DNA of 64,000 bases, taken from positions 248,001-312,000 of the forward strand of contig JAXDJX010000019.1 of the NCBI GenBank assembly GCA_034667405.1, read 5' to 3'. A model generated the notes under the pieces. It was not told where the DNA came from, made no database searches, and saw only the letters and a program-made list of their open reading frames with translations. Positions 1 through 8,477 of this stretch are shown in pieces (within the stretch, counting starts at the first letter, position 1; each line of letters starts with the position of its first letter). The position numbers and the translations under genes were made by a program. The stretch is from JANXVR01 sp034667405. GTDB lineage: Bacteria; Actinomycetota; UBA4738; HRBIN12.

Positions 1-65
1 GCTCCCTGCCATGTTCCCGTGCGTCGGCCACCCTCGCCGGCGCGCAGCATCGCTGCCGCGCAAGA

Positions 66-557
66 TTACACGGTGAGCGGAGTCACCGCCGCATCGGAGC
101 CCGGCACCAGATCCCCGGCTTCGATACGGGCGATGTCTGCTTCCAAGCGTGATGCGAGTTCCGTGGTCGCTACCCCGTGAGAACCCGGAGGGTATGCAGA
201 CACCCGCCGCGCGGCCCGGGCCAGGAGTGTGACCGCCCCGTGTGCGTTCCCTCGCAACAGGTGCACGTACCCCGCGCCCATTTGGGACAAGCCCTTGAAC
301 AGCTCTTCGTCGCCCGTGCCCTTGGACTGCTTCCACGAGGTCTCCCACGCCTCGTGCGCGGGGAACCATCGGCCCTCCCGAACAAAGGTGCGGGCCAACT
401 CGTGGTTCTCCTCCATGGAGAGTGCGTCGAAGTTGGGCATCTCGAGTTGGTTCGACGTCTCCCAGGGTTGGGGACGGCCCAAGGTGTCCCGAGGGCGTTC
501 GGGCTTGTTCCGCTTCTCCGAGGGGACCCCGGTCTTGCCTATCGCCTCTTCCGGCAT
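66..557 (-). CDS. DUF309 family protein
   Basis: The 163-residue product carries the DUF309 signature: a Phe-x-x-His-Glu-x-Trp-Glu core around residues 65-72, followed by a helical second half containing a G-x-x-H-L-L-R-G stretch near residue 95. The family is a small all-helical domain of unknown biochemical role. The first about 45 residues are polar and not part of the domain. I still take the ATG at 557 as the start because an AGGA lies 7 nt upstream on the minus strand. The gene begins 15 nt after the stop of the MarR gene, so the two are probably one transcript. Family call is firm; function unknown. Confidence 0.8.
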   Translation of the reverse strand: MPEEAIGKTGVPSEKRNKPERPRDTLGRPQPWETSNQLEMPNFDALSMEENHELARTFVREGRWFPAHEAWETSWKQSKGTGDEELFKGLSQMGAGYVHLLRGNAHGAVTLLARAARRVSAYPPGSHGVATTELASRLEADIARIEAGDLVPGSDAAVTPLTV

Positions 558-572
558 CCACCCATCCTGCCA

Positions 573-1001
573 CTAATCGGGATCCTCACCGATCAGATCG
601 GCCAGTGCGTCGCGGAGTCCATCGTAGCGACGCTCGCCCAGAGCTCGCCTGGTTCGCGTCTCCAATGCCTGCACCGCTCGACGGCATTCCGTGGCGACGG
701 TTCTTCCCCTGGCGGTGAGTTTCACCACCTTGGCTCGCGCATCCGCGGGGTCCGAGGCGCGACGGACGTAACCGCGGCTTTCGAGTTCGTCGACCACGAG
801 CATCATCCCCTGCTTGGAGATCCTCGCGCGCCGCGCGAGCTCGGTGAGTCGCGTGCCGCCACGACGATCGATGTGCAGGAACACTGCGGCGTGACCCGCG
901 CGCACGTCCGACGATCCGCGCTCCTCCATGGCGGCGGCGAGCTCGGCAGCAAGCGCGCGATGGGCCTCGAGGAGAAGCCGCCCGATGTCCGGTTCGGTCA
1001 T
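573..1001 (-). CDS. MarR family transcriptional regulator
   Basis: This 142-residue protein has the winged-helix layout of MarR regulators: a helix with R-L-T-E-L-A-R-R, a recognition segment I-S-K-Q-G-M around residues 60-67, and the typical wing R-x-x-D-P-x-D-A-R-A-K-V-V-K-L-T. I chose the ATG at 1001 because an AGGAGGG lies about 13 nt upstream and the longer open frame has no domain content. It is divergent from the acetyltransferase at 1090, so the 88-bp gap probably holds both promoters and the MarR operator. The ligand cannot be told from sequence. Confidence 0.88.
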   Translation of the reverse strand: MTEPDIGRLLLEAHRALAAELAAAMEERGSSDVRAGHAAVFLHIDRRGGTRLTELARRARISKQGMMLVVDELESRGYVRRASDPADARAKVVKLTARGRTVATECRRAVQALETRTRRALGERRYDGLRDALADLIGEDPD

Positions 1002-1089
1002 GCTGCAATCCTGACCCTCCTGCGGCGCGATGGTCAACGGCATTGACCGTTCTTTCCCCCGGGGGGTTTCGGCGCGATACGCTGGCCCT

Positions 1090-1581
1090 ATGACGATCTC
1101 GGTTCGTCCCGCGCGTCCGGATGAGTACGCGGTTGCCGGCACCGTCACGGCCGACGCGTACCGAGAGTTCTTGGAAGGAAGCAAGTGGGCGGCCTACATC
1201 CGTGACATCGCCGATGTGGAGGATCGTGCGGAACGAACGGAGATCTTGGTGGCGGTCGACGATGGGCAGCGGATCATCGGCAGTGCGACCCTGGAGCTGG
1301 ACGCCCGAGCGCGTCTGGATGACGCGCCGCTGGCGCCGCACGAGGCACACATCCGGATGCTCGGCGTGCACCCCGATGCGCGCGGACGAGGCGCGGCGAA
1401 GGCGCTCATGGCCGGTTGCGAGGCGCGAGCCCGCGAGGCCGGCAAGACCGTGCTGACCCTCAACACCATCGAACTCATGGCCGCCGCGAAGGCCATGTAC
1501 GAAGACCTGGGCTACGCGCGACTCGAAGATGAACCCCAATCCGACGGCATCGTGTTGCTGTCCTACGAGAAGCAGCTCTAG
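1090..1581 (+). CDS. GNAT family N-acetyltransferase
   Basis: The 163-residue product has the GNAT fold order: an N-terminal I-x-V-R-P-A strand, a central I-R-M-L-G-V-H-P strand, and the acetyl-CoA pyrophosphate-binding loop R-G-R-G-A-A near residues 100-105. A C-terminal Y-E-D-L-G-Y motif follows. Substrate unknown. The ATG at 1090 is preferred over the one at 1030, which would add 20 residues with no domain content. The gene is divergent from MarR, and its stop shares the palindromic CTAG with the stop of the convergent ABC transporter. Confidence 0.85.
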   Translation: MTISVRPARPDEYAVAGTVTADAYREFLEGSKWAAYIRDIADVEDRAERTEILVAVDDGQRIIGSATLELDARARLDDAPLAPHEAHIRMLGVHPDARGRGAAKALMAGCEARAREAGKTVLTLNTIELMAAAKAMYEDLGYARLEDEPQSDGIVLLSYEKQL

Positions 1582-3503
1582 ACCTGCTCCTTGGAGAACT
1601 GCTGTTCGTAGAGGCGGGCGTACGTGCCGCCGCGCGCCAACAGTTCGTCGTGGGAACCCTGTTCGGTGATGCGGCCCTGGTCCACGACGAAGATCACGTC
1701 CGCGGCCAGGATGGTGGAGAGGCGGTGCGCGATCGCGATCGTCGTCCGGCCGTGCATGAGCGGCTCCAACGCCGCCTGCACCAGCCGTTCGGACGTCGTG
1801 TCCAGCGAGGACGTGGCCTCGTCGAGGATGAGGATGCGCGGGTCCTTGAGGATCACTCGCGCGATGGCGAGCCGCTGCTTCTCACCGCCTGAGAGTTTGT
1901 AGCCCCGCTCCCCCACGACGGTGTCGTAGCCCTCGGGAAGTTTGGCGATCCGGTCATGGATGTAGGCGGAGCGCGCAGCGGCCTCCAACTCCTCCTGGCT
2001 GCCGTCGGGTTTCCCGTACAGCAGATTCCTACGGATGGTGGTGTGGAACAGGTAGGTCTCCTGCGTTACGACACCGATCACGTTGCCGATCGATTCCAGC
2101 GCGACATCGCGAACGTCGTTACCGTCGATACGAACCGATCCCTCCTGGACGTCGTAGAGGCGAGGCACCAGGTAGGTGATCGTGGTCTTGCCGGCACCAC
2201 TCGGCCCCACCAACGCCGCGAGCTGGCCAGGTTCGATGTGAAGGCTCACGTCGTCGAGCGTCCATCTGCGAGCGTGCTGCGCCTCGTCATCGTCACTCGC
2301 CAGGCTCAGAACGGCCCAGTCTTCATCGTCGATTGCCGGCTCGGCAGCAGCGACGGGCGCCTCGTAGTGGAACCGAACGTGGTCGAGCACCACATCGCCC
2401 CGGACATTGTCGGGCGTGAGGGTCAGCGCTCCCGGCTTGTCCTCGATCTCGTGGTCCATGTCGAGATATTCGAAAACTCGGTCGAACAACGCCAGGGAGG
2501 CTTGAACGTCGGTGGAGACCTGGAGCATGGAACCGATCGGGAAGAAGAGGCGGGACTGCAACGTCGTGAACCCGACGAGAACACCGGACGTGATGGGATC
2601 CGGTGGATGCCCGTTGTTCACCCATCCCGCCACGAGGTAGACGAGCGCCGGCGTTATCGAGAAGAACGTGCTCACGACGGCGAAGAAGGACCGCCCGATC
2701 ATCGTTTGGCGGATCTGAAGGCCGGTCAGCCGGTCGTTCTCCTCTTGGAATCGCCCGATCTCGTGGCGCTGACGACCGAAAGACTTCGAGAGCAGGATGC
2801 CCGAAACGCTGAGTGTCTCTTCAGTGATGGCCGACATATCGGCCATCGTGACCTGTGTGAGGGTCGCCACCTGACGACGAGCCTTCCCCACCCGGACGGT
2901 GAGCCAAAGGAACAGAGGGGTCAGACAGAGCGAGAGCAAGGTCAGCGGCACGGAGAGGATGAGCATGGCGACCAACGTCGAAGCGATCACGACGATGTTC
3001 GCGAGAACGTTGGAGGCAGTGTCGGTGACCACGCTCTGGACGCCACCGACGTCGTTGGCAAGGCGCGACTGGATCTCGCCGGTGCGCGTCGTCGTGAAGA
3101 AGCGCAGCGGCATGAACTGAAGATGCCGGTAGAGGGAGTTGCGAAGATCCTGCATCACCCGCAGCCCGACCAGGTTCGCGAGGTAGGTCTGCCCGATCCC
3201 GATGATGCTCGTGACGATCGGGATCGCGATCATCAGGGCGACGTACTTGTACAGAAGCGGGAGGTTCGGGCAAGGGAGTCCTGCGCAGTTGTGGTTGGCA
3301 GCGAACAGCGCGTTGTTGAACACCTTGACGATGAGGAGCGGGTTGACGACACCAAGGGCCGACGTGATGACGATCGCGACGCCAACCACGGCAACCTTCG
3401 CTTTGTAGGGCTTGAAGGTCGCAACCACCCGCCGCACGGTCTGCGGCTTGATCTGGCGCTGCTCCTGTTCGGGGCGCACCGCGAACATGCCGTGTCTTCC
3501 CAT
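1578..3503 (-). CDS. ABC exporter, fused permease and ATPase
   Basis: The 641-residue half-transporter has a six-helix type-I exporter domain (about residues 20-340) followed by a nucleotide-binding domain. Visible ATPase motifs are Walker A G-P-S-G-A-G-K-T-T near 435, signature L-S-G-G-E-K-Q-R near 537, Walker B I-L-I-L-D-E near 558, and the switch histidine in A-H-R-L-S. All catalytic residues are present, so it should form an active homodimer or pair with another half-transporter. No partner lies beside it. The linker between the domains (about 380-410) is longer than usual and acidic. Cargo is unknown; lipids or drugs are usual for the family. Confidence 0.93.
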   Translation of the reverse strand: MGRHGMFAVRPEQEQRQIKPQTVRRVVATFKPYKAKVAVVGVAIVITSALGVVNPLLIVKVFNNALFAANHNCAGLPCPNLPLLYKYVALMIAIPIVTSIIGIGQTYLANLVGLRVMQDLRNSLYRHLQFMPLRFFTTTRTGEIQSRLANDVGGVQSVVTDTASNVLANIVVIASTLVAMLILSVPLTLLSLCLTPLFLWLTVRVGKARRQVATLTQVTMADMSAITEETLSVSGILLSKSFGRQRHEIGRFQEENDRLTGLQIRQTMIGRSFFAVVSTFFSITPALVYLVAGWVNNGHPPDPITSGVLVGFTTLQSRLFFPIGSMLQVSTDVQASLALFDRVFEYLDMDHEIEDKPGALTLTPDNVRGDVVLDHVRFHYEAPVAAAEPAIDDEDWAVLSLASDDDEAQHARRWTLDDVSLHIEPGQLAALVGPSGAGKTTITYLVPRLYDVQEGSVRIDGNDVRDVALESIGNVIGVVTQETYLFHTTIRRNLLYGKPDGSQEELEAAARSAYIHDRIAKLPEGYDTVVGERGYKLSGGEKQRLAIARVILKDPRILILDEATSSLDTTSERLVQAALEPLMHGRTTIAIAHRLSTILAADVIFVVDQGRITEQGSHDELLARGGTYARLYEQQFSKEQV

Positions 3504-3574
3504 GTGCGCAAGGATACGGGGGGTTCGCGTTAGGGTCGGGTGTCGCGGTCCACCAGGCAGGAGTTGGGAGCGTC

Positions 3575-4078
3575 ATGCACCACACCGGGATCCAGCTGGC
3601 CATGTTCGGACGCGTCGCGCTGGCGGCGGTGTTCGGGTTCGTCATCGGGCTGGAGCGGGAGGCTCGGGGGAAGTCGGCGGGAGAGCGAACGTTCGCGCTC
3701 GTGGCCATCGCTGCGGCCGCGTTCGGGTCGTTCGCCATGGAGATCTTCCCGGGTACCGGAGGACAGGTCCTGTCCGGCGTCGCCGCGGGGATCGGATTCT
3801 TGGGCGTTGGGATCATCTGGCGCGGCGATATGGGTCACGCCCACGGACTCACCACGGCGGCAGCCATGTGGACGGTGGCCGCGGTCGGCTTGATGGCCGG
3901 CCTCGGTCTCTACGTCTTGGGGGCGCTCGCGTCAGCTCTGGTGTTCCTCATCCTGGAGTTCGATCGGATCCCGGTGATGCGCCGGCTCCACGACTGGGCT
4001 GCCGGACACCGGGGCTCGGCGCCGCCCGAGGACGCCGAGCCGACATCGTCAGGTCCGCCAGCCTCGCCGCCTGGCTGA
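3575..4078 (+). CDS. MgtC/SapB family membrane protein
   Basis: The 167-residue protein has the MgtC N-terminal membrane domain: a G-F-V-I-G-L-E-R-E motif after the first helix, a basic R-T-F-A-L-V loop, and the G-x-L-G-x-G-I-I-W turn, with four to five hydrophobic segments to about residue 125. The soluble MgtC C-terminal domain is absent, as in many short homologues. A Pro/Ser-rich tail follows. A GGGAG lies 4 nt before the ATG. The last 131 nt overlap the 3' end of the convergent uracil-DNA glycosylase gene. A Mg2+-related role is inferred only from family. Confidence 0.85.
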   Translation: MHHTGIQLAMFGRVALAAVFGFVIGLEREARGKSAGERTFALVAIAAAAFGSFAMEIFPGTGGQVLSGVAAGIGFLGVGIIWRGDMGHAHGLTTAAAMWTVAAVGLMAGLGLYVLGALASALVFLILEFDRIPVMRRLHDWAAGHRGSAPPEDAEPTSSGPPASPPG

Positions 4079-4730
4079 GCACGGCGTCGAGCATCGGTTC
4101 GGTGAGCTTGCCGGTGAACGTGTTCTGTTGGCTCGGATGGAAGCAGCCCAGGAGCGTGATCGTGCCCACCTGCGCCTGCGCTCCGTGCCCGAATCGAGGT
4201 TTCGGCCGCACAGCCGCCGAAGCCGCAGACGCCGGGAGCGCGCGGAGCGCGCCGTCCCAGGCGAACGCGCCGAGGGCCACCACCACCCGAAGTTCCCGAA
4301 GCGCTTCCATCTCCTGGGCGAGGAACGGGAGACAGGTATCGCGTTCGGCAGGGGTGGGCTTGTTGCCGGGAGGCGCGCACCGGTTCACGGCAGTGACGAA
4401 GGCGCCGGTCAGCGCCAGGCCGTCGTCGCGCGAAACCGATGTCGGTTGGTTGGCCAAACCGGTCCGATACAGGCTCGCGTAGAGGAAGTCCCCACTGCGG
4501 TCTCCGGTGAAGATGCGGCCGGTCCTGTTCCCGCCATGTGCCGCGGGGGCGAGCCCTAGGAGCAACACTCGGGCGGCAGGATCGCCGAATCCAGGTACGG
4601 GCTTCGCCCAATACTCCTGATCGGCGAACCTCGCCACCTTCTCCGTCGCGGTCTGTTCGCGCCACGCCACCAACCGGGGGCACGCGCGGCAGTCGACGAC
4701 GTCGCGCTCGATCTGCTCGAGCGCGGACAC
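3948..4730 (-). CDS. Uracil-DNA glycosylase, family 5 (UDGb type)
   Basis: The 260-residue enzyme removes uracil or other deaminated bases from DNA. It has the family-5 motif G-L-A-P-A-A-H-G-G-N-R-T-G-R at residues 59-72, which lacks the usual catalytic Asp/Asn, and the second motif H-P-S-x-Q-N at 198-203. Four cysteines (14, 17, 118, 133) match the 4Fe-4S ligand pattern of families 4 and 5. The start is a GTG 1 nt after the TGA of the aminotransferase gene, so the two are translationally coupled. The C-terminal 35 residues are Pro/Arg/Ser-rich and lie antisense to the MgtC gene tail. Confidence 0.9.
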   Translation of the reverse strand: MSALEQIERDVVDCRACPRLVAWREQTATEKVARFADQEYWAKPVPGFGDPAARVLLLGLAPAAHGGNRTGRIFTGDRSGDFLYASLYRTGLANQPTSVSRDDGLALTGAFVTAVNRCAPPGNKPTPAERDTCLPFLAQEMEALRELRVVVALGAFAWDGALRALPASAASAAVRPKPRFGHGAQAQVGTITLLGCFHPSQQNTFTGKLTEPMLDAVLSQAARLADLTMSARRPRAAPSPGVRQPSRGAGASPGSDRTPG

Positions 4731-4731
4731 G

Positions 4732-6051
4732 TCAGGCGTGAGCCGCCACCGCGGACTCCGCTAGCACGTCCAACGATTCATCCAGTTGCTCGTCGGTGAT
4801 GACCAATGGGACCAAGTGCCGCAGCACGTTGTGATAGATCCCGCATCCGACCGTGATGAGACCGCGCGCTTGCGTCTGGCTCATCAGCCGGCCGACGAAG
4901 GCGCCATCAGGTTCCTTCGTTGCCCGGTCCTTGACCATCTCTACGCCGATCATGGCACCAAGCCCGCGGATGTCCCCCACCTCCGGGATCTGAACGGAGA
5001 GTTCTTCCCACCGCGCCCGGATGGTCTTGCCGACTCCGTCCGCTCGTTCGATGAGGCCCTCGTCGTCGATGATCTGCAGGACCGCGTTGGCGGCTGCGCA
5101 GGCCACGGGGTTGCCAACGTACGTGCCGCCGATCGCGCTCGGCCCCGGCGCGTCCATGACGTCGCTCCGCCCGACCACCGCGGACAATGGGAATCCCCCG
5201 CCGAGCGCCTTCCCGAGCACGACGATGTCCGGATCGAGCCCGAAGTGTTCGCCCGCCAGGAAGCGGCCCGTGCGTCCACATCCGGACTGGATCTCATCGG
5301 CGATGGTGAGGATGCCGTGTTCGCGTGCGAGCCTCTGCACCCCCGGCAGGAAGTCCGGGGATGGGACGATGAATCCGCCCTCACCTTGCTGGGGCTCGAA
5401 CATGATCGCCGCGACGCTACTCGGATCCACCACCGTGGTGAACGCACGCTTCAGGGACTCGAGCGCATCCGCCCCGCTGCGCTCCGGATCGGCAGACCGA
5501 TACGGATAGCTGAACGGCACCTTGTAGATCTCCGGCGCGAACGGCCCGAAGCCCGTCTTGTAGGGGCGGTTGCGCGAGGTGAGCGACATCGTCATGAGGG
5601 TTCGGCCGTGGAAGGCGCCCTCGAAGCTGATGATGGCCGGCCGACCCGTGGCCGACCGGGCGAACTTGACGGCGTTCTCCACCGCTTCTGCGCCCGAGTT
5701 GAAGAGCGCGACCTTGCGCTCGCCGCCGACCTTGGCGACCAGCCGTTCGCTGAGCTCGATGTAGGACTCGTAGGGAACGACGGAGAAGTCCGTGTGAGTG
5801 AACCGCGCGGCCTGGGCCTGCACCGCCTCCACGACGCGAGGGTGAGAGAACCCGACCAGATGACAGCCCAGACCGCTCGAGAAGTCGATCATCCGGTTGC
5901 CGTCGACATCCGTGATGACGGCGCCCTCCGCGTGATCGATGACCGCGTTCACGTGGAGGTCGATGGGGTCGCAGACCACCCGCTCCTTGCGCTCGATGAG
6001 GGCACGCGAACGCGGCCCCGGAAGTTCGGTTCGCATCTGGATGGTCGACAC
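4732..6051 (-). CDS. gabT: Class III aminotransferase, 4-aminobutyrate type
   Basis: The 439-residue PLP enzyme resembles 4-aminobutyrate aminotransferase, which converts GABA and 2-oxoglutarate to succinate semialdehyde and glutamate. Visible motifs are the PLP phosphate loop N-S-G-A-E-A-V-E, the I-x-D-E-I-Q-S-G-x-G-R-T-G block, and the Schiff-base lysine in L-G-K-A-L-G-G-G near residue 280. The start is the GTG at 6051, which has a GGAGG 5 nt upstream. An earlier in-frame ATG lacks such a site. It is followed after 1 nt by the uracil-DNA glycosylase. Other omega-amino acids are possible substrates. No succinate-semialdehyde dehydrogenase is adjacent. Confidence 0.85.
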   Translation of the reverse strand: MSTIQMRTELPGPRSRALIERKERVVCDPIDLHVNAVIDHAEGAVITDVDGNRMIDFSSGLGCHLVGFSHPRVVEAVQAQAARFTHTDFSVVPYESYIELSERLVAKVGGERKVALFNSGAEAVENAVKFARSATGRPAIISFEGAFHGRTLMTMSLTSRNRPYKTGFGPFAPEIYKVPFSYPYRSADPERSGADALESLKRAFTTVVDPSSVAAIMFEPQQGEGGFIVPSPDFLPGVQRLAREHGILTIADEIQSGCGRTGRFLAGEHFGLDPDIVVLGKALGGGFPLSAVVGRSDVMDAPGPSAIGGTYVGNPVACAAANAVLQIIDDEGLIERADGVGKTIRARWEELSVQIPEVGDIRGLGAMIGVEMVKDRATKEPDGAFVGRLMSQTQARGLITVGCGIYHNVLRHLVPLVITDEQLDESLDVLAESAVAAHA

Positions 6052-6141
6052 GGGATCCTCCTGCACGCGATGGATGTTGGCGAGAAGGCTACCGCCCGGG
6101 CCGGGTTCCCGCATCGGCTGTTTGGCACGTGACTGGCAACG

Positions 6142-6173
6142 AAAAAGGCTGGCCTCAACGCCCGTCGGGCCAG
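6142..6173 (-). terminator. Rho-independent terminator after the GDPD operon
   Basis: On the minus strand CTGGCC pairs with GGCCAG (6149-6154 with 6168-6173) and is followed by CC and a run of five T. It sits 22 nt downstream of the stop of the hypothetical gene at 6196, so it should end the GDPD transcript before the aminotransferase gene. Confidence 0.65.
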
Positions 6174-6195
6174 ATCTTGCCCCGCTCGAGCAATC

Positions 6196-6597
6196 TCAGC
6201 CAGTGCGTAGGGAGCGGAACCGAAGTGCTGCTGCTTCGAACGACTCCAAGGGCGACATGAGCTGCTCGACGGCCCAGATCAGCCCCTCGAACCCACCGAG
6301 GTCGGGCCCATCTTCTCGGAACCGCTTCGCGCGATCGCGCGCCTCGGCAAGACCGCGATCGCACGCCGTCCACTCCGCCTCGACGGCCGGAGCGTGCCAT
6401 GAAGCCATCAGCTCCGCCGCCCGCGCCGATCGGTCCTCGAACTCAAGGAGTGCGTCGGGCAGCGGCCTGCCCGGCAGACGCGTGGTCGGCATGACCCCGG
6501 CCAAGGCCTCCTTCCCCGCCTCGACCTCCGCGAGCGTGGCCATGAATCCGTCGCGTACCGGAAGCAGGGCGGCGGGCAATCGCTTCCTCTTCCACAT
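6196..6597 (-). CDS. Hypothetical protein downstream of GDPD
   Basis: I do not recognise this 133-residue protein. It is soluble and mostly helical, with a basic N-terminus (M-W-K-R-K-R), and an amphipathic second half rich in Ala, Glu and Arg. No signal peptide, membrane segment or cysteine pair is seen apart from one Cys. The ATG overlaps the TGA of the phosphodiesterase gene by one base (TGATG), so translation is coupled and the longer upstream open frame is antisense noise. A terminator follows 22 nt after the stop. Confidence 0.6.
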   Translation of the reverse strand: MWKRKRLPAALLPVRDGFMATLAEVEAGKEALAGVMPTTRLPGRPLPDALLEFEDRSARAAELMASWHAPAVEAEWTACDRGLAEARDRAKRFREDGPDLGGFEGLIWAVEQLMSPLESFEAAALRFRSLRTG

Positions 6598-7349
6598 CAA
6601 CTCGTCGCCCTTCGGACGTCGATCAACACCGCAGGGTCGTTGGTAGCAACCGCGTCGACGCCCATGTCGAACAGCCGAGCGGCCTCCGATGGATCGTCCG
6701 TCAGCCACGCGCCGATCCGCATACCGAACGTGTGCGCCTCGCGCACGAGATCGGCGCCAGCGGCCAGCGCATCTGCCTTGTAGGGCAACAACCATGGGTG
6801 CCCTTCGGCTCGGGCGTAGCCGAGACCGACGAATCCGTCGACCTCGGGCGCCGTGAGCAACCCGGTGGGAATGTCGGGAGCCAACGTGCGCGATCGCGCC
6901 AACGAGAGCGGGTTGAAGCTGGTGAGCAGGACGCCGCCGGAAAACCCGGTTCGTTCGAGCGACGCCAGGGCGGCCTCCACGGCGGCTTCACCGTCGGGAT
7001 CGAAGTCGGGTTCACCGGGGATGTTCTTGATCTCGATATCCACGAACGTCTGCCCCGACAGGAAGGTGAGCGTCTCGTCCAGGGTCGGAACGTTCGTCTC
7101 ATCGCCGTCCGCCGTTCGGATCCGCAGCGCCCGCACCTCCTGAAGCGTCATGGACCGGACCAGCCCGGAGCCGTCAGTGGTCCGGGAGACGTCGGCGTCA
7201 TGCATCACCACCGCGTGCCCATCCGCCGTCGTCCTGACGTCGAACTCCACGGCATCGGCTCCCGCTCGGATGGCGGCCTCGAATGCGGGCAGGGTGTTTT
7301 CGGCCTCCGTGGCCGAGGCGCCCCGATGGGCCACGATCATCCGAGGCAC
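6597..7349 (-). CDS. Glycerophosphodiester phosphodiesterase
   Basis: The 250-residue protein has the GDPD TIM-barrel motifs: H-R-G at residues 8-10, E-N-T at 17-19, the metal-binding E-F-D in A-V-E-F-D-V-R, and the catalytic H-D in V-V-M-H-D-A-D. It hydrolyses glycerophosphodiesters to glycerol-3-phosphate and an alcohol. No signal peptide is seen, so it is cytoplasmic. The start may be GTG at 7349 or ATG three codons later; neither has a strong ribosome-binding site. The hypothetical gene downstream overlaps its stop by one base. It is divergent from whiB. Confidence 0.9.
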   Translation of the reverse strand: MPRMIVAHRGASATEAENTLPAFEAAIRAGADAVEFDVRTTADGHAVVMHDADVSRTTDGSGLVRSMTLQEVRALRIRTADGDETNVPTLDETLTFLSGQTFVDIEIKNIPGEPDFDPDGEAAVEAALASLERTGFSGGVLLTSFNPLSLARSRTLAPDIPTGLLTAPEVDGFVGLGYARAEGHPWLLPYKADALAAGADLVREAHTFGMRIGAWLTDDPSEAARLFDMGVDAVATNDPAVLIDVRRATS

Positions 7350-7430
7350 CTATTGACTGAACGGCCGTTCAAGCAATACGCTCCCTCGGTGCCGGATCCA
7401 ACTCCATCAGTGCGTGTCAGGAACGGGCAA

Positions 7431-7760
7431 ATGATTGAATCCAAGTTCAAGCGAGACCCCAAAGAGATGGCCTGGATCGAGGGGGCGCGCTGCATCGGTG
7501 AGGACCCCGAGCTGTTCTTTCCAGTCGGGATCACCGGACCCGCCATCGAGCAAACCGAGTTGGCCAAGAAGATCTGCCTCGTGTGCCCGGTAGTAGACGC
7601 GTGCCTGGAATGGTCGCTCAAGACGGCCCAGGACGCCGGGGTCTGGGGTGCGATGGGCGAAGAGGAGCGGCGGGAGATCCGCCGCGCCCGTCGCCGGGCT
7701 GCCGCTGCCGCCGCTGTCTCGGCCTGTCCCGACGACTCGTTCGCCTCGATGGCGGGCTGA
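7431..7760 (+). CDS. WhiB-family iron-sulfur regulator
   Basis: The 109-residue protein has the four WhiB cysteines: C21, then C49-x2-C52-x5-C58, which bind a 4Fe-4S cluster. A G-V-W-G-A turn at residues 70-74 and a basic R-R-A-R-R-R tail for DNA or sigma contact follow. The usual turn is GVWGG, so the last glycine is replaced by alanine. The ATG at 7431 has an AGGA 8 nt upstream. The C-terminus is short, Ala-rich, and lacks an AT-hook-like GRP motif. It is divergent from the GDPD operon. The subclass (WhiB1/2/7) is not clear. Confidence 0.9.
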   Translation: MIESKFKRDPKEMAWIEGARCIGEDPELFFPVGITGPAIEQTELAKKICLVCPVVDACLEWSLKTAQDAGVWGAMGEEERREIRRARRRAAAAAAVSACPDDSFASMAG

Positions 7761-7788
7761 ACGGCCCAGGGGGCGCGCGTACGGCGGT

Positions 7789-8436
7789 TCACACCAGGCT
7801 CGCGGGGCACAGATCGTTCACCGGGCACTCGGCGCACTCCGGCTTCCGCGAATGGCAGATGGTTCGGCCGTGGTCGATGATCACGTAGGTGAAGTCGAAC
7901 CACCGTTCCTCCGGGATGTTCGCCATGAGGTCCTGCTCGATCTGATCCGCGTTCTTCTTGTCGCTGAAGCCCAGCCGCTTCGCCACCCGACCGACATGCG
8001 TGTCCACCGCGATCCCCGACACCTTCCCGAACGCATTGCCCATCACGATGTTCGCGGTTTTGCGCGCAACGCCGGGGAGCGTGATGAGGTCCTCCATGGT
8101 GTCGGGAACCTTGCCGTCGTAGGCCTCGACGATGCGCGTGCATGTCCCGCGGATGGACTTCGTCTTCTGGTTGAAGAACCCCGTGGAACGGATGTCTTCC
8201 TTGAACTCATCTTCGGGGACCTTCAGATAATCCTCCGGGGATCGGTACTTCTTGAAGAGGTGTTTCGTCACCATGTTCACCCGTACATCGGTGCACTGCG
8301 CCGACAGGATCGTCGCGATGAGGCATTCCAGCGGGCTGGTGAAGTTGAGCGCTACGTGCGCGTCAGGGTACGCCTGGCTGAGACGCTCGATCAGTACGGG
8401 CGCTCGTTCGCCGATGGGGGAATCGCGATCCAACAC
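7789..8436 (-). CDS. nth: Endonuclease III
   Basis: This base-excision repair glycosylase/AP lyase acts on oxidised pyrimidines. The helix-hairpin-helix L-P-G-V-A-R-K-T-A contains the catalytic lysine, and the catalytic aspartate lies in V-D-T-H-V-G-R. The C-terminal 4Fe-4S loop is C-x6-C-x2-C-x5-C. I chose the GTG at 8436 because a perfect AGGAGG lies 5 nt upstream; this gives 215 residues, close to the 211 of E. coli Nth. An upstream ATG at 8457 is the alternative. It follows the S51-like peptidase gene in the same direction. Confidence 0.93.
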   Translation of the reverse strand: MLDRDSPIGERAPVLIERLSQAYPDAHVALNFTSPLECLIATILSAQCTDVRVNMVTKHLFKKYRSPEDYLKVPEDEFKEDIRSTGFFNQKTKSIRGTCTRIVEAYDGKVPDTMEDLITLPGVARKTANIVMGNAFGKVSGIAVDTHVGRVAKRLGFSDKKNADQIEQDLMANIPEERWFDFTYVIIDHGRTICHSRKPECAECPVNDLCPASLV

Positions 8437-8477
8437 TCGGTCCTCCTGGCGGGCCATCCTAGCGGGACCGAACGGAT

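Noticed and set aside
1956..3533. A 525-codon open frame on the plus strand
   Set aside because: It is fully antisense to the ABC exporter, with Arg/Gly/Asp-rich noise and no domain content, as expected for GC-rich DNA.
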